Shown piece by piece: positions 43,711 to 53,957 of a DNA stretch of 64,000 nucleotides. Each line of letters opens with the position of its first letter. The stretch's first letter is position 1. A model generated the notes under the pieces. It was not told the DNA's origin and ran no database searches. It saw only the letters and a program-made list of their open reading frames with translations. Source of the stretch: Azospirillum sp. TSO22-1 (GTDB taxonomy: Bacteria; Pseudomonadota; Alphaproteobacteria; Azospirillales; Azospirillaceae); contig NZ_LGQZ01000058.1 of NCBI RefSeq assembly GCF_003116015.1, positions 36,581 to 100,580 on the forward strand, written 5' to 3'. A program made the translations under genes and the position numbers.

Positions 43711-43920
43711 CGCTCCGCCACCAAATCCGCCGCCGGACATGGCCAGCCGGATCGGATTGCCGGATAGGTGGGCCGAGGGAAGGCGGGAATCTTTGTGCCG
43801 ACTTGAGAAAATCACCCCGTCGTTCCAGGTCTTTCTTGTGCAGACGCCCAAAAGCCCTCGGCAAGGCAGTCACGCCGAACCCGCGAAGGCGTCTCGTCGA
43901 CGGTGCGGGGGGATGCCGCG

Positions 43921-45072
43921 ATGCTCACACTCGACCGCTCTCTGGCGCAGGCGATCGTCGATCGGTCGATGACGATCATCGACGGCAACGTCATCGTGAT
44001 GGACGCCAGCGGCGTCATCATCGCCAGCGGCGACCCCGCGCGCCTGGGGACCTTGCACGAAGGGGCGCTGCTCGCCTACTCGAAGCGGTCGACCGTGGAG
44101 ATCGACGCCCACCTGGAACACCGGCTCAGCGGTGTGCGCCAAGGCGTCAACCTGCCGCTGCGGACCGAGGGCAGGATCGTCGGCTGCGTGGGGCTGTCCG
44201 GCACGCCCCAGACGGTGCGCCAGCACGGCGAGCTGGTGCGCATGGCGGCCGAGACCATGCTCGAGCAGGCCTACCTGATGCGCCTGCTCGCCCGCGACGC
44301 CCGCATGCGCGAGGAACTCGTCCTCGCGCTCGTCCGCGAGAGCCCCCTGACGCCCGAATTGACCGAGTGGGCCCAGCGCCTGGGCATCGACACGGCGATG
44401 CCGCGGGTGGCCGTGGCGATCGAGATCGAGCGCGGAACGCTGGAGGTGGACCAGGTCATCGAGGAGGTCCAGCGCCTGCACACGCTGCTGAGCACGCCGG
44501 AGCGCAACAACCTGATCGCCACCGTGTCCCTCACGGAACTGGTCGTCCTGACGCCAGCGCTGAACAGGAGGGGGGAGTGGGATGTCGATGTGCAGCGGCA
44601 GCGGGTGAAGAACCTGCTCGCCCGCATGCGGGAAAGCAGCCCCCTGGGCATCCGCCTGGCCCTGGGGCACTACTTCCCGGGGGTGGACGGCCTGGCCCGC
44701 TCCTATCGGGTCGCCAAGGCCACGCTGAAGGTCGGCAAGCAGCGCCGGCCGCGTGAAGCTGCACATTTCTACGCCGACCTCGCGCTTCCCGTCCTGCTCG
44801 ACGGCCTGCGGGAGGGGTGGCAGGCCGAGCAGCTGAACGAAACCCTGCGTCCCCTGCTCGACCACAACCGCCAGGAGCAGCTGCTCCGTACCCTGCGGGC
44901 GTGGTTCGCCCACGGCATGCAGATGTCCACGACCGCCCAGGCGCTGCACGTTCACCGCAACACGCTCGATTATCGCATGCATCAGATCCAGGATCTCTGC
45001 GGTGTCGATCTGTCCGTCACCGAGGACTGCATGCGGCTGTATCTGGCGCTTCACATGATCGACCCCGCCTGA
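43921..45072 (+). CDS. CdaR-family sugar-diacid/glycerate regulator
   Basis: Regulator of 383 residues. An N-terminal sugar-diacid recognition domain (about 1-135: QAIVDRSMTIIDGNVIVMDA, GVRQGVNLPL) precedes a GGDEF-like middle part and a C-terminal PucR-type HTH (TTAQALHVHRNTLDYRMHQI). In known cases it activates glucarate, galactarate and glycerate genes. The ATG at 43921 is preferred for its GGGGGA site; a GTG at 43903 is in frame. Divergent from the transporter-glycerate kinase operon and 79 bp before a HAD gene. Confidence 0.88.
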   Translation: MLTLDRSLAQAIVDRSMTIIDGNVIVMDASGVIIASGDPARLGTLHEGALLAYSKRSTVEIDAHLEHRLSGVRQGVNLPLRTEGRIVGCVGLSGTPQTVRQHGELVRMAAETMLEQAYLMRLLARDARMREELVLALVRESPLTPELTEWAQRLGIDTAMPRVAVAIEIERGTLEVDQVIEEVQRLHTLLSTPERNNLIATVSLTELVVLTPALNRRGEWDVDVQRQRVKNLLARMRESSPLGIRLALGHYFPGVDGLARSYRVAKATLKVGKQRRPREAAHFYADLALPVLLDGLREGWQAEQLNETLRPLLDHNRQEQLLRTLRAWFAHGMQMSTTAQALHVHRNTLDYRMHQIQDLCGVDLSVTEDCMRLYLALHMIDPA

Positions 45073-45151
45073 CGGCCCATCGGAAGGTAAGCCGCAAGCG
45101 GGCCGAGCGACATGCGGACGTGCATCTGACCGGCGGCAACGGGAGCGTGAC

Positions 45152-45826
45152 ATGAGAATCGAAGCGGCCTTCCTTTTCGACTTGGACGGAACCCTCGTCG
45201 ACAGCGTCTACCAGCACGTCATGGCGTGGCAGGAAGCCCTCGAAGGGGAAGGAGTCGATCTGTCGGTCTGGCGCATCCACCGCAAGATCGGCATGAGCGG
45301 CGGACTGTTCACCAACCAGCTCCTGCGGGAGACCGGGGTCGAGATCAGCGAGGAACGCATCGACCGCATGCGCCACCGCCACGCCGCCGCCTACAGGCGG
45401 ATGGCGGGCAAGATCCGCCCCCTGCCGGGCGCGCGCGAGCTGCTGGCAACCCTGTCGGACGCCGGCATCAAATGGGCCATCGCCACCAGCGGCCGCATGG
45501 AAACCGCGGCGCAGAACCTGGAGGCGCTCGGCATCGATCCGCAGACCGTCCCGGTCGTCACGCGGGATCTGGTGAAATACGCCAAGCCCGATCCGGACCT
45601 GTTCCTCGCCGCCGCCGAACGCCTCGGCGTGCGGATCGAGACCGCCATGGTGGTCGGCGACAGCATCTGGGACATGCTCGCCGCGCAGCGTTGCCGGGCC
45701 TTGGGCGTCGGCCTCCTCTGCGGCGGCTACGGCGCGGAAGAACTCGAACGCGCCGGGGCCTATCGCGTGTACGAAGACCCGGCCGACATGCTCAGGCACC
45801 TCGACGAGGTCGGCGGACGCCTCTGA
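45152..45826 (+). CDS. HAD-family phosphatase (phosphoglycolate phosphatase-like)
   Basis: Haloacid-dehalogenase hydrolase of 224 residues. The nucleophile motif is [12 protein letters not shown] (Asp10, Asp12), motif II ATSGR, Lys in YAKPDP, and acidic motif [11 protein letters not shown] helical cap sits between motifs I and II as in the PGP/beta-phosphoglucomutase subfamily. GGGAG precedes the start. It could dephosphorylate 2-phosphoglycolate or a sugar phosphate; its position after the CdaR-like gene does not settle this. Convergent with the PTS gene, 16 bp away. Confidence 0.8.
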   Translation: MRIEAAFLFDLDGTLVDSVYQHVMAWQEALEGEGVDLSVWRIHRKIGMSGGLFTNQLLRETGVEISEERIDRMRHRHAAAYRRMAGKIRPLPGARELLATLSDAGIKWAIATSGRMETAAQNLEALGIDPQTVPVVTRDLVKYAKPDPDLFLAAAERLGVRIETAMVVGDSIWDMLAAQRCRALGVGLLCGGYGAEELERAGAYRVYEDPADMLRHLDEVGGRL

Positions 45827-45842
45827 ACGGTTCCTCCAGGGC

Positions 45843-48404
45843 TCACAGCTCCGGCCAGCGCTCCGTCACCAGCCGCCGCACCTCGTCGGCCGAATCCATC
45901 TCCAGTGCGGCCTCGGCGACCGCCCGGCAGTCGTCGAGCCGCAGCGTGCGGATGAAGGCCTTCAGGTCGGCGATCACCGCCGGGGTCGCCGACAGCTCCG
46001 TCACGCCGAGCCCCAGCAGCAGGGGTGCCGCCATCGGGTCGGAGGCGGAGCCCCCGCACACCGCCACCGGCCGGCCGAACCGCCCCGCCCCCGTTACCGC
46101 CAGCCGGATCAGGCGCAGCACGCCGGGGTGCAGCGCGTCGAGCTGCGCAGCCACATGCGGGTTGCCGCGATCCATCGCCAGCGCGTACTGCGTCAGGTCG
46201 TTCGTCCCGACCGACAGGAAATCGGCCACCGCGCCGATCCGGTCGGCGGTCAGCGCCGCCGCCGGCACCTCGATCATGGCGCCGACCTCGATGGGCTCCA
46301 CGCGATGCAGAGCCGCGCGCTCCTCGTCGATCATCGCCCGGACCGCCCGCAACTCGTCCGGCGAGGCGATCATCGGCACCATGATGCGGCACGCCCCGGC
46401 CGGGGTGACGCGCAGGATGGCGCGGATCTGGGTACGCAGCAGCTCCGGCTGGCGCAGGCCGACGCGCACCCCGCGCAGCCCGAGCACCGGGTTCTCCTCC
46501 CTGGGAAGCGGCAGATAGGGCAACGGCTTGTCGCCGCCCACGTCCAGCGTGCGGATCACCAGCGGCCGGCCGCCGAGCGCGTCGGCGATCTCCTGGTACT
46601 GGGCGGCCTGCTCGTCCTCGGTCGGCGCCGACTGCCGCTCCAGGAACAGGAATTCCGTGCGCAGCAGGCCGCACCCCTCGGCCCCCTCCGCCACCGCGCC
46701 GGCGGTGTCGGCGGCGCGGCCCAGGTTGGCAAAGACCTCGATGCGCGCGCCGTCCGCCGTCACGCACTCCAACATCGCCGACTTGCGGTTCTCGGTGCGG
46801 CGGGCGGCACGCAGGCTGGCGGCGTCGCGCGTCGCCGTCATGGCCTCGGGCGGCGGGAAGACCCGCAGCTCGCCCCGGTTCCCGTCCAGGATGACCGGCG
46901 CCCCGTCCGGCACCCGCCGGGCCTGGGACCCAAGCGCGACCACCGTCGGAAGCCCCAGCGAAGCCGCCAGGATCACGGCGTGCGAGGTCGGACCGCCCTG
47001 CGCCATGCACAACCCGCCCAGCCGGCCGGGGGCCACGTCGGCGAGATCGGACGGCAGGAACTCGTCGGCGAGCACAATGGCGCCCTCCACCATGTCGGCC
47101 AGCCGCAGGCGCGGCCCCCGCCCGGCCAGCACCTCCAGCACCTGCTGTTCCAGATCGCGCATGTCGGCGGCGCGCTCGGCCATGCGCGGGTCGGCCATGC
47201 GGGAGAGCGTCTCGGCATGCCGGCGCATGGTGGCGCTCCAGCCCCACTCCGCGCTTTTGCCCGCGCGCGTCCGGGCCAACGCCTCCTCGACCAGCTCCGG
47301 GTCGTCGATCAGCGTGCGATGCGCCTCGAAGATGGCGGTGTGTTCCGGCGTCCGGGCGGCGGCGATGGCGAGGCGCGCGGCCACGCCGGCCAGGGCGTCG
47401 CGCAGGCGCCGTTCCTCCACCGCCGGGCCGCGGCCCTCTTCGACGATGGGAACCGCCGTGCGGAACAACCGCACCGCCGAGCCGACCGCGATGCCGGGAA
47501 CGGCGATGGTGCCCTTCAGGAGAACCTCCGCTCCGGCCGCGAAGGGTGGGCCGGCGTCCTCCACCTCGGCGGGCGGTGGGATGGCGGCGGATGTAGGGAC
47601 GGCGGGAGCCGCGGCGACCGTGACCACCGGATCGCCGAGCCCCTGGTCGATCAGCGCCGCCAGGGAGTCCACGATGGACGCGGCTCCCGGACCGGAGGCG
47701 GTGACGGTCAGCTCGTCGCCGAGCGCGGTGCCCAGCCCCATCAGCGCCACCACGCTCTTGGCGTTGGCGGTCCGCCCGTCGGACAGGATCGACACCGGGC
47801 CGGCGTGCGCCTTCGCGGCGTTGGCGAGGGCCGCCGCCGGCCGGGCGTGCAGCCCGTGCGCGATGGGCAGGCGCACGGCGCGCCGCTCCGTCCCGGCATC
47901 CTCCCCGGCGTCCTCCGGCGCATCCGGGCCGGCGACGGTCGTGTCCCCGCCGAGGACCTCCATCACCGGATCGCCGACCGCCACCTCCCGGTCGGTGCGG
48001 CGGCCGTCCACGCTGTAGCCCTCGCCGTTGACCACCACCATCATGCTGACGAGGCTTCGCGCCCGCCGGCCGAGCAGATCCATGTCGAAGGACAGCAGCC
48101 GGTCGCCGGCCCGCACGCTCTGGCCGTCCTGCACGTGGACGGTGAAGCCCTCGCCGCCCAGCCCCACCGTGTCCACGCCGACATGCAGCAGGATCTCCGC
48201 ACCGCTCGCCGTGCGCAGGGTGCAGGCGTGCCGGGCGCGGTGGACCGCCAGCACGACCCCGTCGCACGGCGCGCACAGTTCGTCCACGGTGGGATCGATG
48301 GCCATCCCGTCGCCGACCAGATGCTGCGCGAAGGCCGGATCGGGTACGTCCTCCAGCGGCATGGCCCAGCCGGCGAGCGGTGCGACAAGACGGAGACTGG
48401 TCAC
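45843..48404 (-). CDS. nagF: PTS EIIA(Glc)-HPr-EI fusion (NagF type)
   Basis: Three-domain cytoplasmic phosphotransferase protein (853 residues) passing phosphate from phosphoenolpyruvate to a sugar permease. EIIA of the glucose type, about 1-150, with His59 and His74 (spaced as in E. coli EIIA-Glc; [12 protein letters not shown]). HPr about 175-260 with active His186 in [11 protein letters not shown] about 290-853 with His475 in GGPTSHAVI and [11 protein letters not shown] near the end. A GTG start at 48404 has GGGGGG at 8-bp spacing; an in-frame extension to 48515 lacks support. Divergent from nagE, its likely partner permease. Confidence 0.9.
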   Translation of the reverse strand: MTSLRLVAPLAGWAMPLEDVPDPAFAQHLVGDGMAIDPTVDELCAPCDGVVLAVHRARHACTLRTASGAEILLHVGVDTVGLGGEGFTVHVQDGQSVRAGDRLLSFDMDLLGRRARSLVSMMVVVNGEGYSVDGRRTDREVAVGDPVMEVLGGDTTVAGPDAPEDAGEDAGTERRAVRLPIAHGLHARPAAALANAAKAHAGPVSILSDGRTANAKSVVALMGLGTALGDELTVTASGPGAASIVDSLAALIDQGLGDPVVTVAAAPAVPTSAAIPPPAEVEDAGPPFAAGAEVLLKGTIAVPGIAVGSAVRLFRTAVPIVEEGRGPAVEERRLRDALAGVAARLAIAAARTPEHTAIFEAHRTLIDDPELVEEALARTRAGKSAEWGWSATMRRHAETLSRMADPRMAERAADMRDLEQQVLEVLAGRGPRLRLADMVEGAIVLADEFLPSDLADVAPGRLGGLCMAQGGPTSHAVILAASLGLPTVVALGSQARRVPDGAPVILDGNRGELRVFPPPEAMTATRDAASLRAARRTENRKSAMLECVTADGARIEVFANLGRAADTAGAVAEGAEGCGLLRTEFLFLERQSAPTEDEQAAQYQEIADALGGRPLVIRTLDVGGDKPLPYLPLPREENPVLGLRGVRVGLRQPELLRTQIRAILRVTPAGACRIMVPMIASPDELRAVRAMIDEERAALHRVEPIEVGAMIEVPAAALTADRIGAVADFLSVGTNDLTQYALAMDRGNPHVAAQLDALHPGVLRLIRLAVTGAGRFGRPVAVCGGSASDPMAAPLLLGLGVTELSATPAVIADLKAFIRTLRLDDCRAVAEAALEMDSADEVRRLVTERWPEL

Positions 48405-48576
48405 GGCGCATCCCCCCTTTTTGCGGAGCCTGTTCCCCTCTGGCTGGATTATCTTATCCTGCTCTTGTTGTGGCGAAGTGGTTTGACTCCGCAGGGAAGT
48501 CAAGGACGGCGCCATGAAAGTATGTCGCTCCTGCAGCGGTGCAAGATTCCAAAAAGAGGCAGATCGTACCGTGCAT

Positions 48577-48592
48577 TGTGGCTAGGGCCACA
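48577..48592. promoter_or_regulatory. Palindrome in the nagF/nagE divergent region
   Basis: tgtggc (48577-48582) and gccaca (48587-48592) form a perfect 6-bp inverted repeat with a 4-base spacer, 55 bp upstream of the nagE start. It is a candidate operator for a GlcNAc-type repressor, which is not encoded in this window. Confidence 0.4.
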
Positions 48593-48647
48593 CCGTCCGC
48601 GCCGAAGAACACCCCAGGCGGGTGCCAAACGTCGTCAGGAGGCTGCA

Positions 48648-50444
48648 ATGACCCTGCATCCCTTCGCCTTTCTCCAGACCATCGGCAAGTCCCTCATGCT
48701 GCCGGTCGCGGTCCTGCCGGTGGCGGGCCTGCTGCTGGGCATCGGCGCCGCCAACTTCGGCTGGATGCCGCCGCTGCTGTCGCTTCTGATGAAGAATTCC
48801 GGCGACGTCATCTTCAGCAACCTGCCGCTGATCTTCGCCATCGGCGTGGCGTTGGGCTTCACCCAGAACGACGGCGTCTCGGCCATCGCCGCCACCATCG
48901 GGTATCTGGTGATGCTCGCCACGCTGGGCGTGATGACCGGCGTGTGGGGCATGGAGCCGAAGACCATCATGGGCATCAAGTCCATGGAGACCGGCGTGTT
49001 CGGCGGCATCCTGGCCGGCGGGCTGGCGGCGGCCATGTTCAACCGCTACTACAAGATCGCACTGCCCGCCTACCTCGGCTTCTTCGCCGGCAAGCGCTTC
49101 GTGCCGATCATCACGGCGCTCGCCGCGATCCTGCTGGGCGTGGCGCTGTCGGTGGTCTGGCCGCCGGTCCAGAACGGCATCAACGCCTTCTCCCACTGGG
49201 CCGCGGTCGGCGATCCGCGCACCGCCGCCACCATCTACGGCTTCGTCGAGCGGCTGCTGATCCCCTTCGGCCTGCACCACATCTGGAACGTCCCCTTCTT
49301 CTTCGAGATCGGCTCCTTCCAGACGGCGACGGGGGAGGTCGTGCACGGCGACATCAACCGTTACTTCGCCGGCGACCCGACCGCCGGCATCCTGTCCGGC
49401 GCCTTCCTGTTCAAGATGTTCGGCCTGCCGGCCGCGGCCATCGCCATCTGGCACGCGGCGCTGCCGGAAAACCGGGCCCGCGTCGGCGGCATCATGATCT
49501 CCGCCGCCCTGGCCTCCTTTCTCACCGGCATCACCGAACCGATCGAGTTCTCCTTCCTCTTCCTCGCCCCGGTGCTCTACCTGATCCACGCAGTGCTCGC
49601 CGCCACCTCGCAGTTCCTGATGAACTCGCTGGGCGCGCACATGGGGTTCACCTTCTCCCAGGGCGGCATCGACTTCGTCATCTTCAACGTGCTCAGCCCC
49701 TATTCGCAGAAGTGGTGGCTGGTGCTGATCTTCGGGCCGGTCTACGCGGCCATCTACTACACCGTCTTCCGCGGCGCGATCCGTTGGCTGGATCTGAAGA
49801 CCCCCGGCCGAGAGGCCGCGGCCACCGCCGACACCGCCGCCAGCACCGGTACCGAGCGGGCGCGGGACCTTGTGCTCGCGTTCGGCGGGCGGGGCAACAT
49901 CGACACGCTCGACGCCTGCATCACCCGGCTGCGGGTGGTGGTTCGGGAGCCGGCGCGGGTCGACGAGGCGAAGCTGCGGAGCATGGGGGCCTCGGGCGTG
50001 CTGCGGGTCGGCGACAGCGTCCAGGCGGTGTTCGGCCCGCTGTCCGAGAACCTGAAGACGGAAATGCAGGAGTACCTGCAATCCTCCGCCGCCGACGCGA
50101 CTGCCATGCCCGCAGAGCCGGCCGTGCCCGCATCCGCCGCCATGGCCGGGGCGATCCCGCCATCCCGGCCGCCGAGGGCGGACGCGCCTGGGGTCCGGGA
50201 GGATCTGCTTCGTGACGCGCTCGGCGGGGCCGCGAACATCCGGGTCCTTGCGGCTTTTGCGGTCACCCGGCTGCGTGTGGAGCTTGCCGACGCGGACAAG
50301 GCCGATGCGGCCGCGCTGAAACGGGCCGGCGTGCGTGCCGTCGTTCATCGGGCGGAGGGCCTGGACCTCATCGTCGGCAACGACGCCGAAAGGCTCGCCG
50401 ACGCGCTGCGTGCCGGCACAGCCCCGCAGAAGGCCGCCGAGTGA
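48648..50444 (+). CDS. nagE: PTS N-acetylglucosamine-type EIICB with an extra degenerate EIIB
   Basis: Permease of 598 residues taking up and phosphorylating an amino sugar, most likely N-acetylglucosamine. EIIC spans about 1-380 ([48 protein letters not shown]). EIIB-1, about 402-478, has the phosphorylated Cys424 in [11 protein letters not shown] second EIIB-like domain (about 515-592: [19 protein letters not shown]) lacks a cysteine throughout, so it cannot be phosphorylated. AGGAGG precedes the ATG. Divergent from nagF. No nagA/nagB lies in the window. Confidence 0.88.
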   Translation: MTLHPFAFLQTIGKSLMLPVAVLPVAGLLLGIGAANFGWMPPLLSLLMKNSGDVIFSNLPLIFAIGVALGFTQNDGVSAIAATIGYLVMLATLGVMTGVWGMEPKTIMGIKSMETGVFGGILAGGLAAAMFNRYYKIALPAYLGFFAGKRFVPIITALAAILLGVALSVVWPPVQNGINAFSHWAAVGDPRTAATIYGFVERLLIPFGLHHIWNVPFFFEIGSFQTATGEVVHGDINRYFAGDPTAGILSGAFLFKMFGLPAAAIAIWHAALPENRARVGGIMISAALASFLTGITEPIEFSFLFLAPVLYLIHAVLAATSQFLMNSLGAHMGFTFSQGGIDFVIFNVLSPYSQKWWLVLIFGPVYAAIYYTVFRGAIRWLDLKTPGREAAATADTAASTGTERARDLVLAFGGRGNIDTLDACITRLRVVVREPARVDEAKLRSMGASGVLRVGDSVQAVFGPLSENLKTEMQEYLQSSAADATAMPAEPAVPASAAMAGAIPPSRPPRADAPGVREDLLRDALGGAANIRVLAAFAVTRLRVELADADKADAAALKRAGVRAVVHRAEGLDLIVGNDAERLADALRAGTAPQKAAE

Positions 50445-50894
50445 TCCTCCAAGGGCGTGTCGGGAGCGATGCGTTATGCAGATCTTCAAGCGCGCACGCA
50501 GTTCTAGCTGGATCGCGCAATGAAAATTACACAAACATCGCCCCGCCAATGCCGACAAAATCAACGCGCAAAGATGTGTGGAGTGGCAGCCAAAAGAGGT
50601 GGCGGCATTTTTTGTAGATCTGAAAGTACATACGCCTCTCGTTCTAATTCTTCAAGCGATGTATTTGCTGTATAAGTATTTACAGCCGTCCTGCTGGGAT
50701 AAAGTTAACAGGGGCGGCTGCCGCCGTCCTGCCGCTCTTGTGCTTGGCTGCGTTTGTGCAACGCCGTATCGGGCGTGCGCATGCTGGCATGGGCAGGGCG
50801 CCAGCGCTCCGCATCGGCGATGCCGCCATTTCAGCGGCTCCGGCGGCATCAAAACAGGGTGCTAGGCGGCCTTGAGAGCCTAAGGGAGGGGGTA
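50445..50894. promoter_or_regulatory. Intergenic upstream of adhP with candidate promoter elements
   Basis: No gene in 450 bases. A 6-bp inverted repeat (gctgta 50667-50672 / tacagc 50681-50686) lies in an AT-rich patch, and ttggctgcgtttgtgca near 50744-50760 resembles a sigma-54 -24/-12 element with correct GG-GC spacing but only a fair match. The adhP ribosome-binding site is GGGAGGGGG just before 50895. Confidence 0.35.
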
Positions 50895-51917
50895 ATGGCG
50901 AGAACGATGAAGGCGGCTGTGGTGCACCGCTTCAGGGAGCCGCTGTCGATCGAAGAGGTTCCGGTGCCGGAGGTCGGCCCGGGCCAAATCCTGGTCAAGA
51001 TCGCGGCTTCGGGAGTCTGCCACACCGACCTGCACGCGGCGGACGGCGACTGGCCGGTCAAGCCGAACCCACCCTTCATTCCAGGCCATGAAGGCGTCGG
51101 CACCGTCGCCGCGGTGGGCGTCGGCGTGACCGCGGTGAAGGAGGGCGACCGGGTCGGCGTTCCCTGGTTGCACACGGCCTGCGGGCACTGCCGACAGTGC
51201 CTCGCCGGTTGGGAAACCTTGTGCGACCTGCAGCAGAACACCGGCTATTCGGTCAACGGCGGCTTCGCGGAGTACACCCTCGCGGATCCCAACTATGTCG
51301 GCCACCTGCCGGACAAGCTTGACTGGGAGATGGCCGCCCCCATCCTGTGCGCTGGCGTGACCGTCTACAAGGGGCTGAAGGAAACCGACACCAGGCCCGG
51401 CGACACGGTCGTGATCTCCGGCATCGGCGGGCTCGGCCACATTGCCGTGCAGTACGCGAAGGCCATGGGGCTCGACGTGATCGCCGTCGACATTTCCGAC
51501 GAAAAGCTGGCGCTTGCCCGTGACATGGGCGCGGACGCCGCGATCAACGCGAAGACCACCGATCCGGTCGCCGAGGTCAAGGCGCTGTGCGGCGGCGCTC
51601 AGGGCGTGCTCGTCACCGCCGTGTCTCCGCATGCCTTCAACCAGGCTCTCGGCATGCTCGCCAAGCGCGGCACCATGGCCCTCGTCGGGCTGCCGCCCGG
51701 ATCGTTCGAACTGGACATATTCAGCACGGTCCTGATGCGGAAGACCATCCGCGGATCGATCGTCGGCACCCGGCTGGACCTCGCCGAATGCCTCCAGTTC
51801 GCCGGCGACGGCAAGGTGAAGGTTCACTATTCGGTCGAGCATCTGGAAAACATCAACAGCGTGTTTGGCCGAATGCGCGACAACAAGATCGACGGGCGCG
51901 TGGTCATGCGGATGTGA
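50895..51917 (+). CDS. adhP: Zinc-dependent alcohol dehydrogenase (AdhP type)
   Basis: Medium-chain alcohol dehydrogenase of 340 residues oxidising ethanol-like primary alcohols with NAD. Catalytic zinc ligands Cys42, His65 (GHEGVG) and Cys152; structural zinc Cys96, Cys99, Cys102 and Cys110 (TACGHCRQCLAGWETLC). NAD-binding motif GIGGLG (176-181). Start at 50895 follows GGGAGGGGG. It stands alone, 450 bp after nagE and 90 bp before an unrelated lipoprotein gene. Confidence 0.93.
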   Translation: MARTMKAAVVHRFREPLSIEEVPVPEVGPGQILVKIAASGVCHTDLHAADGDWPVKPNPPFIPGHEGVGTVAAVGVGVTAVKEGDRVGVPWLHTACGHCRQCLAGWETLCDLQQNTGYSVNGGFAEYTLADPNYVGHLPDKLDWEMAAPILCAGVTVYKGLKETDTRPGDTVVISGIGGLGHIAVQYAKAMGLDVIAVDISDEKLALARDMGADAAINAKTTDPVAEVKALCGGAQGVLVTAVSPHAFNQALGMLAKRGTMALVGLPPGSFELDIFSTVLMRKTIRGSIVGTRLDLAECLQFAGDGKVKVHYSVEHLENINSVFGRMRDNKIDGRVVMRM

Positions 51918-52007
51918 TCATCCGCCGCCGGTATGAAGTGTCGATGGGCGCCGTGAGTGCGGCCAAGACTGGCGTGGTTCCGGCCTGTAATTGAGGGAAT
52001 GATCGAC

Positions 52008-52550
52008 ATGTGGTCGCGACGCCGGTTGCTGGTGGGAGCGCTGGGGGCCGTAGCGCTGGCCGGTTGCTCCGGCTCGGGAAGCGTTGCTTATATGAACGCT
52101 CCTGGGGACTATCCGTTCTACGATGATGATTGGGTCTACTACTATGATGAGGGCGACGTGGCTTTCCTCGCCGGGCTAACCGACGAGCAGAAGGTCGCGC
52201 TCAAGCAAAAATGGGACGCCCTCTCGCCCGAGGAAAAGCAGCAGATTCGTGACCGGTGGAACACTCTCGATGCGGATGAGCGCGCACGCGTGCGGCAAGC
52301 ATGGAGCGGCTTGGACGCGGAGAAGCGGCAACAGGTGGTTTCAAGCATGCAGACTCGCATCAGCAACGGAACGCTCCGTTCCGTGACGCCCGCCGCAGCC
52401 GGGCCATCGCGTTTCCAGGCGGGATCCAGTGGTGGGCTGGGTGGCAGTGGCGCGCGAGCCCAGGCCGGCTCGTTCGATCGCGGCGGCTTTGGTGGTGGCG
52501 GCTTTGGTGGCGGCCGGATGGGTGGCGGCCGGATGGGCGGCCGGCGCTAG
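52008..52550 (+). CDS. Gly-rich lipoprotein with DUF3106-like repeats
   Basis: Predicted lipoprotein of 180 residues: signal peptide MWSRRRLLVGALGAVALAGC with the lipidated Cys at residue 20. The middle (about 58-125) has charged helical repeats LTDEQKVALKQKWDALSPEE, QQIRDRWNTLDADERA and VRQAWSGLDAEKRQQ, resembling DUF3106. The C-terminus is Gly/Arg-rich (FGGGGFGGGRMGGG). The ATG at 52008 has GAGGGA at 9 bp; an ATG at 51999 is too close to that site. Role unknown; possibly envelope-associated. Confidence 0.7.
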   Translation: MWSRRRLLVGALGAVALAGCSGSGSVAYMNAPGDYPFYDDDWVYYYDEGDVAFLAGLTDEQKVALKQKWDALSPEEKQQIRDRWNTLDADERARVRQAWSGLDAEKRQQVVSSMQTRISNGTLRSVTPAAAGPSRFQAGSSGGLGGSGARAQAGSFDRGGFGGGGFGGGRMGGGRMGGRR

Positions 52551-52570
52551 CCCTTCCCCGACTGCTCACG

Positions 52571-52645
52571 CCGTTCGCGACCACGGAGGCCGAAGGCATC
52601 GGGCTTGGCCTTTCGACATCGCGATCCATTGTTGAGGCGCACGAC
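52571..52645 (+). pseudogene. Histidine-kinase ATPase-domain remnant
   Basis: About 25 codons read PFATTEAEGIGLGLSTSRSI followed by VEAHD, the G2-box of a sensor kinase ATP-binding domain, without a kinase around it. It directly follows the lipoprotein gene, whose frame differs. The preceding bases give no kinase sequence, so this looks like the leftover of a deleted or rearranged gene. Confidence 0.55.
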
Positions 52646-52763
52646 CTTCCACGTGGCCATGCCAACTCATCCAAACCGACGAACGCGCACACAACAGACA
52701 GGCATCTTCATGCTGCGCAACCAACACAAACCACACTCCAGTCATCAGGTCAGATATCTCGCA

Positions 52764-52889
52764 ATGACGGTGACGAAATTTATTGTGATTGCTTTGACAA
52801 TCGCACTCACTGGGTACCTGATTTTTGGTCGCAACAATGATGTTCATCCCCTCGACAGCCCGGCGATGGTTGTTCCGCTCCTGCGATAG
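52764..52889 (+). CDS. Possible small membrane protein (41 aa)
   Basis: Open frame with one hydrophobic helix (TKFIVIALTIALTGYLIFG) and a short polar tail. Third-position GC is low compared with all neighbours, and no ribosome-binding site is clear. It could be a foreign or decayed piece within this degenerate stretch; weakly supported. Confidence 0.25.
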   Translation: MTVTKFIVIALTIALTGYLIFGRNNDVHPLDSPAMVVPLLR

Positions 52890-52910
52890 CCTCGGTCATC
52901 GGTCCGGCGG

Positions 52911-53087
52911 TCATGAGTGCCCCATGACGAGCAGCACGCCAAGCACCAGCGCGAGCAGGAAGAGCGTCTCGCCCCCCAGCTCGGCCATGACCTTGAGCAA
53001 GGTCTTCATGCCGAGCGCCGCGATGGAGGCCACCCGCGTCATCGTGTTCAGCGAGCGCCCGGCGCGCATCAAGACGGAAATCCCCAT
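52911..53087 (-). CDS. Possible small membrane protein (58 aa)
   Basis: Short frame on the minus strand: an amphipathic N-terminal half (RAGRSLNTMTRVASIAALGM) and a C-terminal helix (LFLLALVLGVLLVMG). Third codon positions are almost all G or C, as in real genes here. No strong ribosome-binding site is visible, and internal ATGs (for instance the one giving MKTLLKVMAEL) could be the start. It lies downstream of, and on the same strand as, the ABC transporter operon; unknown function. Confidence 0.4.
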   Translation of the reverse strand: MGISVLMRAGRSLNTMTRVASIAALGMKTLLKVMAELGGETLFLLALVLGVLLVMGHS

Positions 53088-53172
53088 CGGTCAGCCATGG
53101 AGCCCGCCTCGTCCGCCCCGTTGCGCGCGTTGATCCAACGTTGGCGTGAGGACTCTGGCGCGACGCCGCCCG

Positions 53173-53946
53173 TCAGATGACGTATGCCGTTCCGGCGGAG
53201 CCGTCGCCGAAGAACTCCGCGTGGATGCGCTTGCGGATCTCGGCGAAGGGCTGGGAGTTGCGGTCGCGCGGGCGCGGCAGTTCCACCGGGATCACCGTGC
53301 GCACCGTCCCCGGCCGCGCCGACATCACCACCACGTCGTCGCCGAGATAGATCGCCTCGTCGATGTCGTGGGTGACCAGAATCATGGTGGTCCGGTCCGC
53401 CTGCCAGATGCGCAGCACCTCCTGCTGCATCTGGATGCGGGTCAGCGCGTCGAGAGCGCCGAACGGCTCGTCCAGCAGCAGCACCTCCGGCCGGTTGGCG
53501 AGCGCACGGGCGATCGCCACGCGTTGCGACATGCCGCCCGACAGCTGTCCCGGATAGGCCCGCGCGAAGGCGGCGAGCCCGACCAGTTCCAGGTGCTCCT
53601 CCACCCGCCGCCTCGTCTCCGCGGCCCCCAGGCCGTTGAGGCCGAAGGCGATGTTCTGCTCGACCGTCAGCCAGGGCAGCAGCCGGTGTTCCTGGAACAC
53701 CATGCCGCGATCCAGGCCGGGGCCGCGGATGCGCGCCCCGCCCAGCGCCGCCGTGCCCTCGTAGTCGGTGTCGAGGCCGGCGACGATGCGCAGCAGCGTG
53801 CTCTTGCCGCAGCCGCTGGAACCGACGATGCTGACCACGCTGCCCGCCCGGATCGTCAGGTCGATGCCGGACAGCGCCGTCACCGTCCGGCCGTTGGTGC
53901 CGTAGCGCTTGGTGAGGCGCTGCACCGTCACGTCCGCGTTCGCCAT
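53173..53946 (-). CDS. NitT/TauT-type ABC transporter ATPase (SsuB-like)
   Basis: Cytoplasmic ATPase of 257 residues. Walker A GSSGCGKST, Q-loop FQEHRLLPW, signature LSGGMSQRVAIARAL, Walker B VLLLDEPFGALDA and the H-loop VTHDIDEA; the C-terminus MSARPGTVRTVIPVELPRPR is characteristic of the nitrate/taurine/sulfonate family. GAGGAGGGG precedes the ATG. Last gene of a leftward operon: radical SAM, PPOX protein, two binding proteins, permease, ATPase. Confidence 0.92.
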   Translation of the reverse strand: MANADVTVQRLTKRYGTNGRTVTALSGIDLTIRAGSVVSIVGSSGCGKSTLLRIVAGLDTDYEGTAALGGARIRGPGLDRGMVFQEHRLLPWLTVEQNIAFGLNGLGAAETRRRVEEHLELVGLAAFARAYPGQLSGGMSQRVAIARALANRPEVLLLDEPFGALDALTRIQMQQEVLRIWQADRTTMILVTHDIDEAIYLGDDVVVMSARPGTVRTVIPVELPRPRDRNSQPFAEIRKRIHAEFFGDGSAGTAYVI

Positions 53947-53957
53947 GCATCCCCTCC

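Noticed and set aside
46128..48647. Plus-strand N-terminal extension of nagE (1438-codon frame)
   Set aside because: The first 840 codons are antisense to nagF; nagE starts at the ATG at 48648 with AGGAGG.
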